Source of the DNA: Acanthosoma haemorrhoidale
Taxonomy: Eukaryota > Arthropoda > Insecta > Hemiptera > Acanthosomatidae
Length of the DNA stretch: 64,000 nt
Assembly (NCBI GenBank): GCA_930367205.1
Contig: OV884009.1
Coordinates: forward strand, 119,797,454 to 119,861,453
Reading direction: 5' to 3'
A program made the translations under genes and the position numbers. Of the stretch, positions 52,655 to 64,000 are shown one piece after another. The notes under the pieces were generated by a model, which was not told where the DNA came from, did no database searches, and was given only the letters and a program-made list of their open reading frames with translations. Position 1 is the stretch's first letter. The number at the start of each line of letters is the position of its first letter.

Positions 52655-55530
52655 AACTTAGGGAGATAGTGTTTTAGGCCTCCTTTTCCAGTTTTCGTGA
52701 AACGCTATAGAATGTTTTATTACACACCTGTGTTCTATTACTCACATGAACACATTTAGTTTCAATTAATGGCAGTCAGCAATCATTATGTGAAACTATT
52801 AAATATTAGTAGTAGGGTCAATTTTTTTCCTTGGTCAATTGTTCGATCACAACGATGATCCTAAAATATTTAACAGTGTGTCTATATGTTTTCGTTAATG
52901 GATATTGATTCAGCTGTTGTTGAAGGAAGTCACTGACTCAAGCAGACCTACTTTAAAAGAGTGAGCTGACATCGTAATTGTGCCACCTACCATCGTGAAT
53001 TATTTTGATACAAAATGTGTACAATGCAGGGGAGGATTCTATGTTTCTTGTCTCTAAGATATTAAAGTCCACGCTTTTATTAATTTATTTCAAGAAATAA
53101 AATAAGAATAAATAATTATTTGACACATATTAATCTGTTATTTTTGACCGTTAGATTAGTATTTAAAATAATTTTATTCACCGGATTTACAGGAACCTGT
53201 AACACAATTTATACAACAATTCTAGCTTATTTTAGCACACCACAACCACACACTCAGCCCCCTACCGTATTTTTTTTTTTATCTTAGTCAGCAGGCTGCC
53301 TAGAAAATGCAGCTCACTTCAGGTCATCCTCAGATCTCTTGCTGCTTGCTAGTGGTGTTGCAAGCTGTTACATTGTTTCAACTGAAACTTTTCCTCCACG
53401 TACCTTCAGCTACTTTAACCATGAGCAATGTACTCTTATGTGACTCCTACCTTACTTATAACATGTTTTTCCCATTATCTGCTTTAGTTGCATTCATCTT
53501 GTATAAATATTCCGTAACAAACTAGCAGAGCTCTTATTATATTATATCTTGTATTTTGTTATATTTTTACATATACCTGTTTTATTTAGGCACTTGTATT
53601 TAGGTACCTGTTTTTTTTATATTATATTGTACCTCACTAGTTTTACTAAACGTTACCTTTCTTTTCGTTTTATCAAGACCTGATGCAAACATGCATAGAA
53701 TAACGAAGCGTTATCCATTAATAAATTTTATGAAAATGTTCCTTCTCTCTTTCATCATGCTAAGCCGATATCCCAACAAATTCCTGATATGAAAATCAGT
53801 TAAAAAAAAATAATTCAACGCAACCAGTGATTTTCTTTTAGTGGCTCGGTATATTGATTGCAGGGTAGTTCCATTTAATGCGCCCATTATGCTAAAAATA
53901 ATTTTTTTATGTCTTTTAGCATGGTATCAAATTAGTGGTCTTGACGTTCTGATTAATAATACATAGTACAAATTGGGGATTAAGCATACTATCATTACGT
54001 GAACTACTTGTTAAAACTGTCATCAAAAGTGTATTTTCATTTTTTTCGCAACCCCTGTTACAACTACAGGAATAATATTTTGCATGTGAATTTCACAAGA
54101 TGTCCCGAAGATGCTGAAATTAAAAACAATCTTATAAAAAATAGTGAAAGGTCAATTACTAATCAACTAATTGTGATTAAAAAAGTAAATATTTTCCTAC
54201 CGATCATATTAAGTAGCGTATAAAATCAAATCTCTAATTAATAATACGTATTATATATTGGGGCGATGTATCACTTTTAATAAATGTTTTTTTGTTTAGA
54301 ATACTAACAAATACTAAAACGTGTGTCAGCTTAACGCAATAATAATAATAATAATAAAACGCAATGAATGGGTAGACTGTAGCTTTGGCTTATTCGTGCT
54401 ATGTTCATAGGTTCAGATGGGTAATAGTAATGCCTATTTCTACTTAGAAGTATTTACATCACTGACAGCGGTATCAAGTTCACAATTGGCCAGTATTTTA
54501 GTCCAGTGGCGAGGGATTCAATAGCTATACTAAACGAGAAAAGAGTAAGAGGGGGAAGACACTGGTTCTCCACTGCTGTGGAGTCAGGACTACAGGATAT
54601 CCGGAGAGAAATAAATGTGCTAAAGGTTTCTCCTAAAAGAGGTGGAAGACGAGCTTAATGGATATCTTGAAGAGATTTGCATCCAATGTGCTTCTAAAGG
54701 CTAGTCCACACCACAACTCGAAGTTGCGTGTCTTGGTTGCAGCGGTGAATCGGCGCTGGTGCGATTCAGACCCACATGTGCCCGGAGTGTAATGCGGGCC
54801 TTCGTCATACAAATCAGGACGCCAGTCTTATCATACGTCATCAGTCTTATCGGAACTGGATTCACGACATTGCAAGTCTCCACGTGTTCTGGGAACGTTT
54901 GGCTTAGTCTGACACATAGATGTCACAGTTTCATTGTCTACTGCAGTGGTTTTTGCTATATTTTATATTTTTCAATAGGTGGACGACCGAACTTACTTTG
55001 AAACTAATTGAAGATCTTCAAATTAGCTACTGCCTGTAGCATATCACACAAACTCGCTATAGATACCGTGACAAACGAGGTCAGGCATTAAAAAGTTTCA
55101 ATAATAAGTTTAAGTATTGGCGTTTCAATAGTAGAACTGGGGAAAGAAATTACTGCATGAAAAGCCAGTTAGGGCGGAATGCACGAAACCTATGACCCAA
55201 GCTTAATGTTTAAATAGAGATAGTTTTACTATTTCTGGGACTCGTCGGACTCATCGAGGACGAGGAATAGAGCGAATAAGGAAATAACGGCAGGAAAACA
55301 ATACTTTAGCGATATTGCACTCAAGTTGCAAAGAGAATATATATGAAGCAAATAACAGTAACATTTTCACTTACATCCCTCAGTTCTCAAAGCGGTTCTT
55401 GCTCTGAGGCATACAACTATAAAGAGGCGTACAATTTTTGTAGTTTACATACTACAATTATGTAATGGTGTTCGTTTCATTATTACGCTTTATAATTTTG
55501 TATTGTTTTGTTTGAGTGTTTTGTTTTTTT
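52655..55530. other. long interval without a supported gene
   Basis: Includes an AAT microsatellite at about 54338-54356. The motif AAGACCTGATGCAAACATGCAT at 53676-53697 resembles the possible LINE 3' UTR motif at 31110-31160. A GC-richer part at 54690-54900 has no recognised protein. Confidence 0.4.
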
Positions 55531-56268
55531 ATTTGTTGCCATGTAACTGTCAAAAATAGAGCATTAACTCTAAGACTCGGCAATGATATTATCTAGTGCA
55601 GCTGGTAATACGTTAATAGCACTAGAAAGTCGTGTTATGAATGGCCTTGTGTTAAATAAATTTTGACTATTATCTTAAATTTTAATAGCTTTTAAGTTAG
55701 TGGAGGATGTGAGGTGGCCACTGCTGCTATAACTAGGCAATGTTGACGCGAATCCCACATCTGTGAGGCGTGTGTTGTTCCCTTCAGGTGTGACCTATAT
55801 ACTGGCGTACCCTCCTCATCTATAACTAGATCTATTGCATCCGCTCTTCATTACTAACGTAGGTATAAATAGATAACATAAATTACACAAACATAAGGGC
55901 TTAAGGCATAACATAATATGTATGTATAATATGTTTTTATATTAGTATCTAGTTTTTATTTATTTATTTTGTCTCTTTAGGTGTTTTTAAATATGTCTTC
56001 TAATTATAGGTGCACGTATTTCAATGAAGGTTTTTTTCATAATCAAGAGCGATGAGGTTAGTCTTCAGTTTTTAGACCAGATGCATTGAATAATATAACA
56101 TTATTCTTATTACGTAAGTATTGGAAATAAATTGATTTGAACTTAAATTTTAATCCACTGTTCATAAGTCTGCCAACGAACCTTTAAAGTGCTACGTTCG
56201 GCGGACGGGTATCTACTAAACCCTTTAATTTATTTAGGGATACACTAATCTATCCGCTACACAACTGT
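55531..56268. repeat. repeat pair, copy 1 (738 bp)
   Basis: From ATTTGTTGCCATGTAACTG to CGCTACACAACTGT, nearly identical to the two arms of copy 2. It lacks the 787-bp middle (57212-57998) and has AA at that point. No known family. Confidence 0.75.
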
Positions 56269-57048
56269 ATCCTAATACATAAAACTCTAGGCATTAAAAA
56301 AAGGATGTATCTTTCCTAAGGATACATGTACCCGTTTTTCTATTTACCCGACTTACCCACAATCACCACGCTCTTAAACTCTAGTTGAATGATTAGAATA
56401 TTTAATTTTTAGGGATGCCATTTAGTTATTCAACTACTGACAGATTTGATTCCTCAAATCCTGAGCGTATTGCATTAGCTGTACAAAATTATACAAATAT
56501 TCAATCTACTTGCTGTTGGTCCCAATTGATCCTAAACCCAAAGTAATTTACCTTAATAAATTAACGTGCTGATCACAATGGCAGGAATTCAACGGTAAAA
56601 TAGAATTTACTAGACAAAATGTTTTATTCATCAAAAGCAACAAAATATTAAAATGTTTTCACGCGTAATGACTGATTTTACTATTAATCAAAATGATGAA
56701 CAGATTACATCTAGTACACTAGCTACAAATAAAGCTTGAATCTTAGTGCACTTGGGTGCCTTGAATCTGATGTAGAAGCCAGCTTAAAGCCAAGAGGTGA
56801 AGACAAAACAATGCTGCCAACCCTTAGCCAAGAATGGCCCTGCGGAGACTCCTCCAGCCCTACGACTTAGCAAGTGTCCGCCACTGAGTCATGGGTGTGC
56901 GACTCTCCAGCAATTTTTTTTTTTTTCATACCCCCTTGTTGCAAAATCATTACATAATTTAATATAGGTTCTACAATGAATCTATTTACAATTTATTTAT
57001 TATATTGATCTAATCTATGGTCCTACGGCTTGTATATAATATAATCGG
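56269..57048. other. spacer between repeat copies
   Basis: Nothing recognised. A T run lies at about 56916-56928. Confidence 0.4.
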
Positions 57049-58570
57049 ATTTGTTGCCATGTAACTGTCAAAAATAGAGCATTAACTCTAAGACTCGGCA
57101 ATGATATTATCTAGTGCAGCTGGTAATACGTTAATAGCACTAGAAAGTCGTGTTATGAATGGCCTTGAGTTAAATAAATTTTGACTATTATCTTAAATTT
57201 TAATAGCTTTTGTTTATTTCAACTTTTAATTAGAATTAAAAGCGAATGAGAGACGGGGACAGGGAGAGGGGTATCTCCCGAGACATTTCAAGCAGTACTG
57301 CCCCTTGTAGTGAGGACGAGGCTCAGTTGCAGGACATTGACATTCCGACTAGGCTTAAAAGAACTCGCTGTTCAAGATCGTAAGTAAGCGTGAAAAATTA
57401 GGTTGAGAATGCCAGAACTTGAAAACATTTTTCCCAGCAAGAATCCTCTCACCCCCTTTCACACTTTTTTTCTGCTACACCAGCCTCTAAACCCTTTGCG
57501 GTCGGGTTTCCCTTAATTTCTCAGGTCCAAATCTGGTCCAAATGTGGACCAGCCTGCAGAAGCCTCAAGCGCTGTCCCTTAGCTCATTAACAACTTTCCT
57601 CAGCCTTCAAATAGTTTTTCATAGAAAGAGGCTCCTATATTCCTAAGCTGAATTCCATTTTTCTCCTTCCTTAATTTTCTTAGAACGTTTTTAAAAAAAT
57701 ATGTAATACAACATTCTTACTCCACTCGCACTGTATTTACAACACACTGTTGCTTATTATATAAACTGCATTAGCTGTATCTATCACGACACCTGTATAG
57801 ATGTTTGCAAACATTGCCATCTTTATTTTGTATGCACATGTTATGAGAAATTAGCAGAATCCTTCTCACACTGTATCTAATATTTTGTTGCATCCGTATC
57901 TGTTACCTTCATCAATCCAAGCCGAACTACCTTTGACTCATTTATATACTCATGGCTAACAGTGAAGGCACAGTATGACATCATAGTTGCATTGCATTGT
58001 TAGTGGAGGATGTGAGGTGGCCACTGCTGCTATAACTAGGCAATGTTGACGCGAATCCCACATCTGTGAGGCGTGTGTTGTTCCCTTCAGGTGTGACCTA
58101 TATACTGGCGTACCCTCCTCATCTATAACTAGATCTATTGCATCCGCTCTTCATTACTAACGTAGGTATAAATAGATAACATAAATTACACAAACATAAG
58201 GGCTTAAGGCATAACATAATATGTATGTATAATATGTTTTTATATTAGTATCTAGTTTTTATTTATTTATTTTGTCTCTTTAGGTGTTTTTAAATATGTC
58301 TTCTAATTATAGGTGCACGTATTTCAATGAAGGTTTTTTTCATAATCAAGAGCGATGAGGTTAGTCTTCAGTTTTTAGACAGATGTATTGAATAATATAA
58401 CATTATTCTTATTACGTAAGTATTGGAAATAAATTGATTTGAACTTAAATTTTATTCCACTGTTCATAAGTCTGCCAACGAACCTTTAAGGTGCTACGTT
58501 CGGCGGACGGGTATCTACTAAACCCTTTAATTTATTTAGGGATACACTAATCTATCCGCTACACAACTGT
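57049..58570. repeat. repeat pair, copy 2, with a 787-bp middle
   Basis: Arms 57049-57211 and 57999-58570 match copy 1. The middle is unique here and holds an exon-like frame. A 16-bp direct repeat TTGTATATAATATAAT flanks the whole copy (57030-57045 and 58577-58592), as in a target duplication. Confidence 0.7.
57246..57379 (+). CDS. exon-like frame inside repeat copy 2
   Basis: The ATG at 57246 opens MRDGDRERGISRDISSSTAP, then SEDEAQLQDIDIPTRLKRT, ending at a consensus donor (AAGATC|GTAAGTAAG), phase 2. Composition is acidic/Ser-rich then basic. It could be a first coding exon joined to 61890 (phase 2) or 63601. It may equally be part of a mobile repeat. Product unrecognised. Confidence 0.4.
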
Positions 58571-58839
58571 GTATTGTTGTATATAATATAATTCGCCCAG
58601 CAAATTCTCGTCCCGACGTATTTATATTCTTGTCATGACCGAATCTACTGCTCTTCAAAAGGCTTTTTTTTCCTTTATCGCCCTTTGTCACCGTGCATGC
58701 CTTTTCCGCCCCATCTTGCACTTAGCACTACGCATATCCCACCAGATGGGGTACATCAATCGGCCTACATCAAAAGACATTGGCCTCAGTTCATTTACGT
58801 TATTTAACAATTGTAAGTTGCCTTCCCCATTGCTGGGTT

Positions 58840-59515
58840 TGAACATATTATTGACAGGTGATAAAATAAGCGTACACCCAGCATGAGCAAAAATACTTTA
58901 TTATAACACAGCTCTACATACGGTCACAAGATACAAAACCCGACTGACTTAACAGTTGAAGGGGGAACACAGTGTTGCCACAAATGGTGACTTGATAATT
59001 TTATTTACAAATTTAACAATATGATGTATATAAATACTACAATATAAAGAGGAATTGCTCCAACACCCCCTTCCAATTCCACTATCATTCAAGATTTTGA
59101 TCTTGAAAACCCTAAGCCCAGAAATATAGAATTGATATGATCGTTCCAGGCTTTTGGACTCTGTCTTAAACCGTAAAGAGCTTTTACAAGCTTACAAACT
59201 TTTCCACTTAAGGTGGTACAATTATTCTTACAATTGATATCATTTTTACCATTATGAGCACTCACACTATCACCTTTAGGCACATTATGACTATTTTTCA
59301 CGCACAAATCAAAGCCTTGAGGTAACCACATATACACAGGCTCCACCAACACACTTTTTATAAATGCAGACTTTACGTCGACTTGCAAAAGATGTAGATT
59401 CTTTTCAGCTGCAATCGAAAGAAGTACTCTCAGTGTAGCCATCCTGGCAACCGGTGCATATGTTTCGTCGTCAGTAGAAGATGCTGGTATCCTCTAGCTA
59501 CCAGTCGTGCCTTTT
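58840..59515 (-). mobile_element. copia-type fragment: RT piece, polypurine tract and LTR
   Basis: On the minus strand KKARLVARGYQ at about 59510 starts copia RT, then ARMATLRVLLSIAAEKN, LLQVDVKSAFIKS and ALYGLRQSPKAWNDH to about 59095. RT then stops and GGAAGGGGG plus TGTTGGAGC follow (59065 leftwards), which look like a polypurine tract and LTR start. RNase H is deleted. The LTR runs to roughly 58840; its end is uncertain. It differs from the LTR at 38476. Confidence 0.65.
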
Positions 59516-61400
59516 TAACGGGTAGTAGGGGGGAGGTAGTTTGTGAATTGGTCTTAGGGAAATGGTTAATAATAAAGGGCTATGATCGGAGGAGAGGTCA
59601 TCGAGGCGCTCGAGTGAATAGTTTAGTGTTCCTAAACTATTGTAGAAGAAGAAGTCTATGTTTCCGTGTGAGGGCAGACAGCAAAGCACGTCCGCGTGTA
59701 TTCGTGGATCTTGAACCCCAATGTTGGTGCTTCGCATTAAAGTCCCCACCCACAAGGAAACAATGTCCTTTGGAGTCTAGAAAGGAGATGAATTGGGAAT
59801 CGGAAATGGATTTATTGGGAGGGCAGTACACTGATGCTAGAGTTAGGGGGAAAGGGAAGGTGCTGGTTGACACTGCAGTGGACTGAAGGAAATCATGTGC
59901 TACCAAAGGAACTATGTGATGAGAAATGGAATTATGAACAATGACAGCGGTACCTGCATGAGCTCTTCCATCTGGGTGATCAGTTCGGTAAGTATGGTAC
60001 TGTCGAACCGTAAATGGTCATTTACTAGTAAGTCTTGTTTCAGTAATGAGAGCTACGTCTATGTTCTTGTCGTGGAGTAGTGCTGTCAGTTCGTTAGTGT
60101 GGGTGCGAACACAATTCGCATCCCAAAGGAGAATGGATAAGGAGTCGGGAAATTTGTAAGTAGGGAAATGAGAGGAGTAATTAGGGTTCTGAACTCTGTA
60201 AGAAATGAGGTTATAAGGCTGGTGAGATCCGAAGAACTTGAAGGTGGAGGAATGTACGAGATGTGTGGCTGAGGATGGGATAGAGTTTGTGGGTTGACGG
60301 GATGAACGGAATGCTGGGAAAGGTGATCTTGTGGACAGGGAGTGGGCGGTGCCTGTGACTGCTCTCTGTTGCGAACGGCATCGGCGAAAGAGACAGTAGG
60401 CCTCAAATATCCGCCTGGGCTGCTTCTTGCTGCAAGTTTTTCCACTTCTGGCTGACGGCGTTGTTCGGTCCTCGACTTCAGCGTTCTGTAAGCCTCGCAG
60501 CCCTTGTAGTTGGCCGGATGGCCTTGCTTGCAAAGTACGCATACCGCAGGCGATTTTAGGGGCTTTTTGCGCAATTCGCTTTTGTGCTGCCCACTACACT
60601 TTACACATCTGGGAGGGTGTTGGCAGTAAGATTTTGTGCCCATATGCCTGAAAGTTATGGCACTGGACGATGTCTCGTTTGGGGAACGGTTTTTCAACCT
60701 GTACCCTTGTGTAGTACAGGTGTGTTAGTTCATAAATCTTCTCTACTCCAGGTGTTCGCTCGAGATCGACGAAGAACAGTGGTAACGCCGCTTTTATTGA
60801 TTCCTCTTGTTGTTTATCCTCACGTAACACGTTCGTTATTTGGCGAACTTTGAATCCAAGAGCAGAGAGTTCATCTTCTATTTCATCAGCTGGTGTGGTC
60901 GGGTGCAAATTTCTAATTACTACTCGGAGCGAGCGTTCTTGTTTTAGCTGATAGGTGTGAAAGTCAGCATTGGTTTCATCCAAATATTTGATAATTGCCC
61001 GATAAGTATCGGTAGTGTCCGGAGATATTTTCGTGTCCCGAGAGCGATTGAGGCACGTATATTTTCCGGTACCTACAATTTTACTCATTTGTGAGCATAG
61101 TAATTTAAAGTTGCTAATGTTGCTTACAAATATAGCAGGTGGCTTGGGCTGTGTTGGAGTTTTGTTGACTTCCATTTCTTCTGCTGGGATATTTTTCAAC
61201 GCCTCAAAGGTGTTTGGCGTGAAGAAAGGCGACTCTATGGCGGTATCATTATTAGATGTGGAACTAGCCGCAGAAGAGGTTATTTGTACGTTCCTGGTTG
61301 AACGTCTCGGTTTTCGCTTTACAGTCGACGTTGTTGGGGTTGGACCTAGTGACCTAGATCTTTTTTTTTTTTATTTTGAGAAATTAGTTGTTGATAAAAT
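59505..61400 (-). mobile_element. decayed Jockey-like non-LTR element, ORF1 and endonuclease only
   Basis: Minus strand order: ORF1 from about 61390 (VSNISNFKLLC, VVIRNLHPTTPADEIEDEL, a PRE-type RNA-binding region), zinc knuckles around 60590-60480 (CHNF..GH in one frame, CVKCSGQH and CVLCKQGHPANYKGC in the next), a Pro/Ser-rich end to 60086, then the endonuclease (LSILLWDANCVRTHTNEL, ALITETRLTSK, GGDFNAKHQHWGS, SSDHSPLLLT) to about 59505. A frameshift splits ORF1 at the first knuckle and ORF2 has several breaks. RT is replaced by the copia fragment. Frames on + in this region are shadows. Confidence 0.7.
60086..61390 (-). pseudogene. Jockey-like ORF1 (Gag-like), frameshifted
   Basis: Two overlapping frames (61199-60594 and 60697-60086) form one ORF1: the first ends in a stop within the first zinc knuckle, the second carries the remaining knuckle ligands and the Pro/Ser-rich tail. 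The frame is also open upstream of 61199 to the T run at about 61361-61372, so the true start lies upstream of the ATG at 61199. ORF1 proteins of this clade bind element RNA. Confidence 0.65.
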
Positions 61401-61439
61401 CTCATTTTATCATAACAACGTTTTTTATTGTTAGTAAAG

Positions 61440-61560
61440 AAAAAAGTACGTAGCACCGGTGGGATTCAAGCTCACAACCTCCAGTGGCGAGTCACGGGTC
61501 TTGGCTCTGAGCAGCCAGACCGACTGGCTAAGAGATTCTAATAGCGTGGCGTTAGTGAAC
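61440..61560 (-). repeat. tRNA-derived SINE head or tRNA pseudogene
   Basis: The minus strand reads TTAGCCAGTCGGTC, a good A box, and about 60 bases later GAGCTTGAATCCC, a near B box, then a T run (pol III terminator-like). The A-to-B spacing resembles a long-variable-arm tRNA. An acceptor stem is not evident, so it is not a functional tRNA. Confidence 0.5.
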
Positions 61561-61889
61561 GATCCGAATGGTGCTAATGGCTAAGGCTTCCCAATATGGC
61601 CGACTTCTCGGTCCTATTTCACTTTCACTTTTGTTCTACACAAATGTAATAAGCGATTTACTTACGTCTTGAGGGCTCCCTCGTGACCAGCTCACGTAAG
61701 TTGCCTGGTAGAACAATTTTTTTGGATGTACTGTGGCCTAAAAACGGTAGAATAAAGTATTTGAAGGACGAGCGAAGTTGAGAGGTGTTTCAGAATGTAG
61801 TGCATGCGCAAAAACTGATTTATAAGAAATAAAAGTTATTTTTTAAGAAGTCTTGATTAGTAAAGTTATAATTTGCGCCCAACAACAAG
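61561..61889. other. nothing recognised
   Basis: No gene or repeat identified. Confidence 0.4.
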
Positions 61890-62049
61890 GACCGGGTTGG
61901 ACTGCATTAAGGAAATCTTGACCGTTCTAGTCAAATTCTCCTTCACGACAACAGGGAAGGTTCCGCCACTGGACTACAGAGATACTTCAGCCTGGCAGAA
62001 GAACCTCTTACTTGAAACGAGAAGACACCGCTCACGAGACTCATCGCAG
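61890..62049 (+). CDS. possible internal exon, unrecognised product
   Basis: Open frame TGLDCIKEILTVLVKFSF, TTGKVPPLDYRD, WQKNLLLETRRHRSRDSSQ ending at CGCAG|GTACTC, phase 0. The acceptor CAACAACAAG is weak. If used, it is phase 2, which would join 57379 in frame. The protein-like composition supports it; the family is unknown. Confidence 0.35.
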
Positions 62050-63309
62050 GTACTCTCAGAGTTTTACCCCGTATCATCTTTAAAATTATTATAACGAAGC
62101 TCCAAGAACACCTTATCATATACTTGAGGTATATTTCATTTATGTATTAATTTTATGGGAAAAAAGGGTGATAGGATCAACCAAATACGACACATTACAG
62201 AAATCGAAATCGAAAACACAAACATGACTTACACTATGACTAAAGAAGACGGTCATTTGCCTTTTTATAACGGGAATCCCAGTGATTTAATATTCTTTGT
62301 AAACTGCCCAGTAAATATTATAGCAAGGTACATTGTAACTTTATATTTTTTAGCATTGTAAATTTATAACATACGTGTAACTCATGAATCAATTTGTTAA
62401 TAAACAACTTTCCTTTTGCCAGAAGTTTCCTTTTTATATTAACAGAACCTCAAATTAAAGTTCAATATAAAATATATAAAAGATAAAAAAACGTAATAAT
62501 ATATTAACGAATAAAGTACATAACAACAAAAGGAGCAATATCCAAAGATGGTTCGGGTGTGGGTAGGAGCTTGAATGTGTTTCATAAGTTATTAACGTCA
62601 ATTAAACGTATTCTATGAAAAAAATACTGTGTAATGACTTCCCAAAATTTAGATTTAACTAACAGATAATATTATAGGTGTCGTGGAACATTCCTTTAAA
62701 AATTTCGGATGGATTGGATAATTTTTACTGACGCTGAAGTAGGCTGTAGAATTATTCATGCTCGTTGACGGATGACAGACGATAACCTTTTTCCTGTTTA
62801 AAAGTGAAGCATCTCCCTTTGTCTTGACAATCTAGCTTTCAATAATATATGTGCTTATTAAATAATATATACTTAATGTAATAATAATATAATAATAATA
62901 ATGGAATAGAAGTATGATTGACAGAAAATAAAGACGTGAGCCACACATTTTATTTATCCACCAGCTAACAGGTAAAAAATAAATGACCTCAATGCACAAT
63001 GGAGAAAAGTTGGACGGCATTTAAAACAATAATTTATAACATATGGTTTTTATAATTTTTTAATATCCATGATTTAAATTAATGAAACCAATTATTAGGC
63101 ATTTTTTTTCAATTTTAAACTTTTCAGCAGGTAAAATCTTGTATATGTTATACTATTTTGTTTTCTATATCAATAAATTCATCTGCAAGGTCAACAATTG
63201 TTGATAGGTCGAGTTACAAGTCTCGTAGGAAGCTCAACAAAGTGGTGCCACTGTATAATGCAGCAGGAAGTTACTTGTGGCGGTTGACAAGCCGATCTCT
63301 GCTTTTCAG
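62050..63309. other. AT-rich interval, possible RT relic
   Basis: 62155-62290 has a frame (NQIRHITEIEIENTNMTYTM, KEDGHLPFYNG) that faintly recalls the FTxExExxxLPFLD block of Penelope-like or related RTs. Too weak to call. No exon that would bridge phases 0 and 1 was found. Confidence 0.3.
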
Positions 63310-63447
63310 TGCCCTTCTCCCCAAGTCCCAGTAGTGAGTGTTGGGATTCAGAGCGGTCGTGGATGAGGACAAGCCACGGCTACCTGGAGAACACGCTCAA
63401 GAAGAATGTGCTGAAGGTGTACAGCTCCGGAGACGCCAGGAGTGGTG
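63310..63447 (+). CDS. internal exon, unrecognised product
   Basis: Acceptor CTGCTTTTCAG and donor GGTG|GTAAGC enclose 138 bp, phase 1 at both ends. GC-rich relative to its flanks. Encodes PFSPSPSSECWDSERSW, then HGYLENTLKKNVLKVYSSG. No known domain. It joins the next exon in frame through the second of two tandem AGs. Confidence 0.5.
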
Positions 63448-63602
63448 GTAAGCTGTCCGAGTCCGATAGTGCTCAATGTCGGCTACTCTCCCACCACACC
63501 GAAGTAATATTCTTTTATTATCTCTTGTAAAGCAATCTCATCCTTTAGTCTGTATACGACTCATCTTTTGGCACCTCCATAGATGATTGATTAGTAACAG
63601 AG

Positions 63603-64000
63603 ATATTACTGAGCGGCGCAAATATTCGCGGAGTCGGCTGAAGTCGGGTGCGCTCGGGAGACTTCGGCCCCCTACTCCTAAGAACACGCCCTCCCACCCT
63701 GACAAGTTACAGAACTTCCGGAAAAGCCATTCAACCGGAGGGGAATTTAGAATGGAGGCGGTACCATGGAGGGAGGGGGATATTGGTGTGGACGTGGCAC
63801 TACGGAGGGAGAGAGAGAAGTTTTTAGATTTATTGCGCTACATAGAAGGGACGCTGAAGGAACCGGAGGAGGTGTCTAGACAATTGTGCATATTGTGGAG
63901 GCAGAGATATAGGGGGATGGAGACAGGATTAGAGGATCAGAGGCCAAGGGAGGTGGAGGACGAGGTAGACCATCGAGTTCAACCTTTTTGGGGAGGACCT
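63603..64000 (+). CDS. exon running off the right edge, unrecognised product
   Basis: An open frame from the acceptor (AG at 63601-63602, phase 1) to the window end without a stop, at least 132 codons. It is Arg- and Glu-rich: ITERRKYSRSRLKSG, PPTPKNTPSHPDKLQ, ALRREREKFLDLLRYIEGTL, QLCILWRQRYRGM, EVEDEVDH. A helical, charged, possibly coiled-coil region lies from about residue 70. The AG at 63599-63600 is an alternative acceptor, two bases earlier and in a different phase. A transposon Gag is an alternative reading. Confidence 0.45.

Noticed and set aside
57380..57998. Further exons in the 787-bp middle of repeat copy 2
   Set aside because: No other acceptor-donor pair with an open frame was found.
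61440..61560. Functional tRNA gene
   Set aside because: The B box deviates from consensus and no acceptor stem pairs; a SINE head or pseudogene fits better.
1..64000. CRISPR arrays, bacterial operons or plasmid features
   Set aside because: Repeats here are LTRs, minisatellites and microsatellites; the genes have introns and the sequence is eukaryotic.

Overview
This is AT-rich, intron-rich, transposon-dense eukaryotic nuclear DNA, most likely from an insect. The evidence is Jockey-type and RNase-H-bearing non-LTR elements (one ending in a TAA repeat), a copia element whose primer-binding site matches the internal initiator-tRNA-Met site used by Drosophila copia, a Ty3/gypsy element, and small exons with clean GT-AG introns. 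I cannot name the species. No rRNA gene, functional tRNA gene, operon or CRISPR array is visible.

Host genes, all on the + strand. (1) 9163-28964 holds the 3' part of an unrecognised gene. Six small exons, all joined by phase-1 introns, form two tandem copies of a three-exon block: a GGWL-type exon, a VG-type exon and a GxGG-type exon (9163-9315, 13324-13419, 16815-16898, then 18128-18262, 27684-27788, 28897-28964 with stop). Flanking intron sequence is duplicated too. A fossil of the same intron at 4140-4392 hints at a third block. (2) 35812-47553 is a complete six-exon gene model for a 334-residue RNF14-like RWD/IBR protein that lacks most of RING1 and all of RING2. An 84-bp minisatellite starts exactly at its exon-2 splice donor, and a young copia element sits in its intron 3. 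(3) 61890-64000 (perhaps from 57246) holds scattered exons of another unrecognised gene that runs off the right edge.

Mobile elements by position. 1939-2920: fragment of a dead Jockey-type element with a 21-bp flanking direct repeat, nearly identical to part of a longer relic at 14358-15660. 4746-8814 (-): LOA/I-group non-LTR element with one stop and one frameshift in ORF2. 18633-26516 (-): complete Ty3/gypsy element with near-identical LTRs, one intact 1769-codon gag-pol frame and a 4-bp target duplication. 26624-27030 (-): Jockey ORF1 relic. 34295-35240 and 51468-52200 (+): paired LINE 3' ends, the first split by a 245-bp poly(A) insertion. 38476-41745 (+): copia deletion derivative with 215-bp LTRs differing at one base. 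45760-47040 (-): Tc1/mariner-like transposase relic. 48600-49110 (-): possible LINE relic. 55531-56268 and 57049-58570: a repeat pair. 58840-61400 (-): copia fragment fused to a Jockey-like ORF1/endonuclease. 61440-61560 (-): tRNA-derived SINE-like head.

The host genes have tiny exons separated by introns of 1 to 9 kb that have been filled by transposons. The least explained and most interesting features are the tandemly duplicated phase-1 exon block, the RING-less RNF14-like gene with its splice-donor minisatellite, and the copying of an already dead LINE fragment to a second site with a 21-bp flanking duplication.
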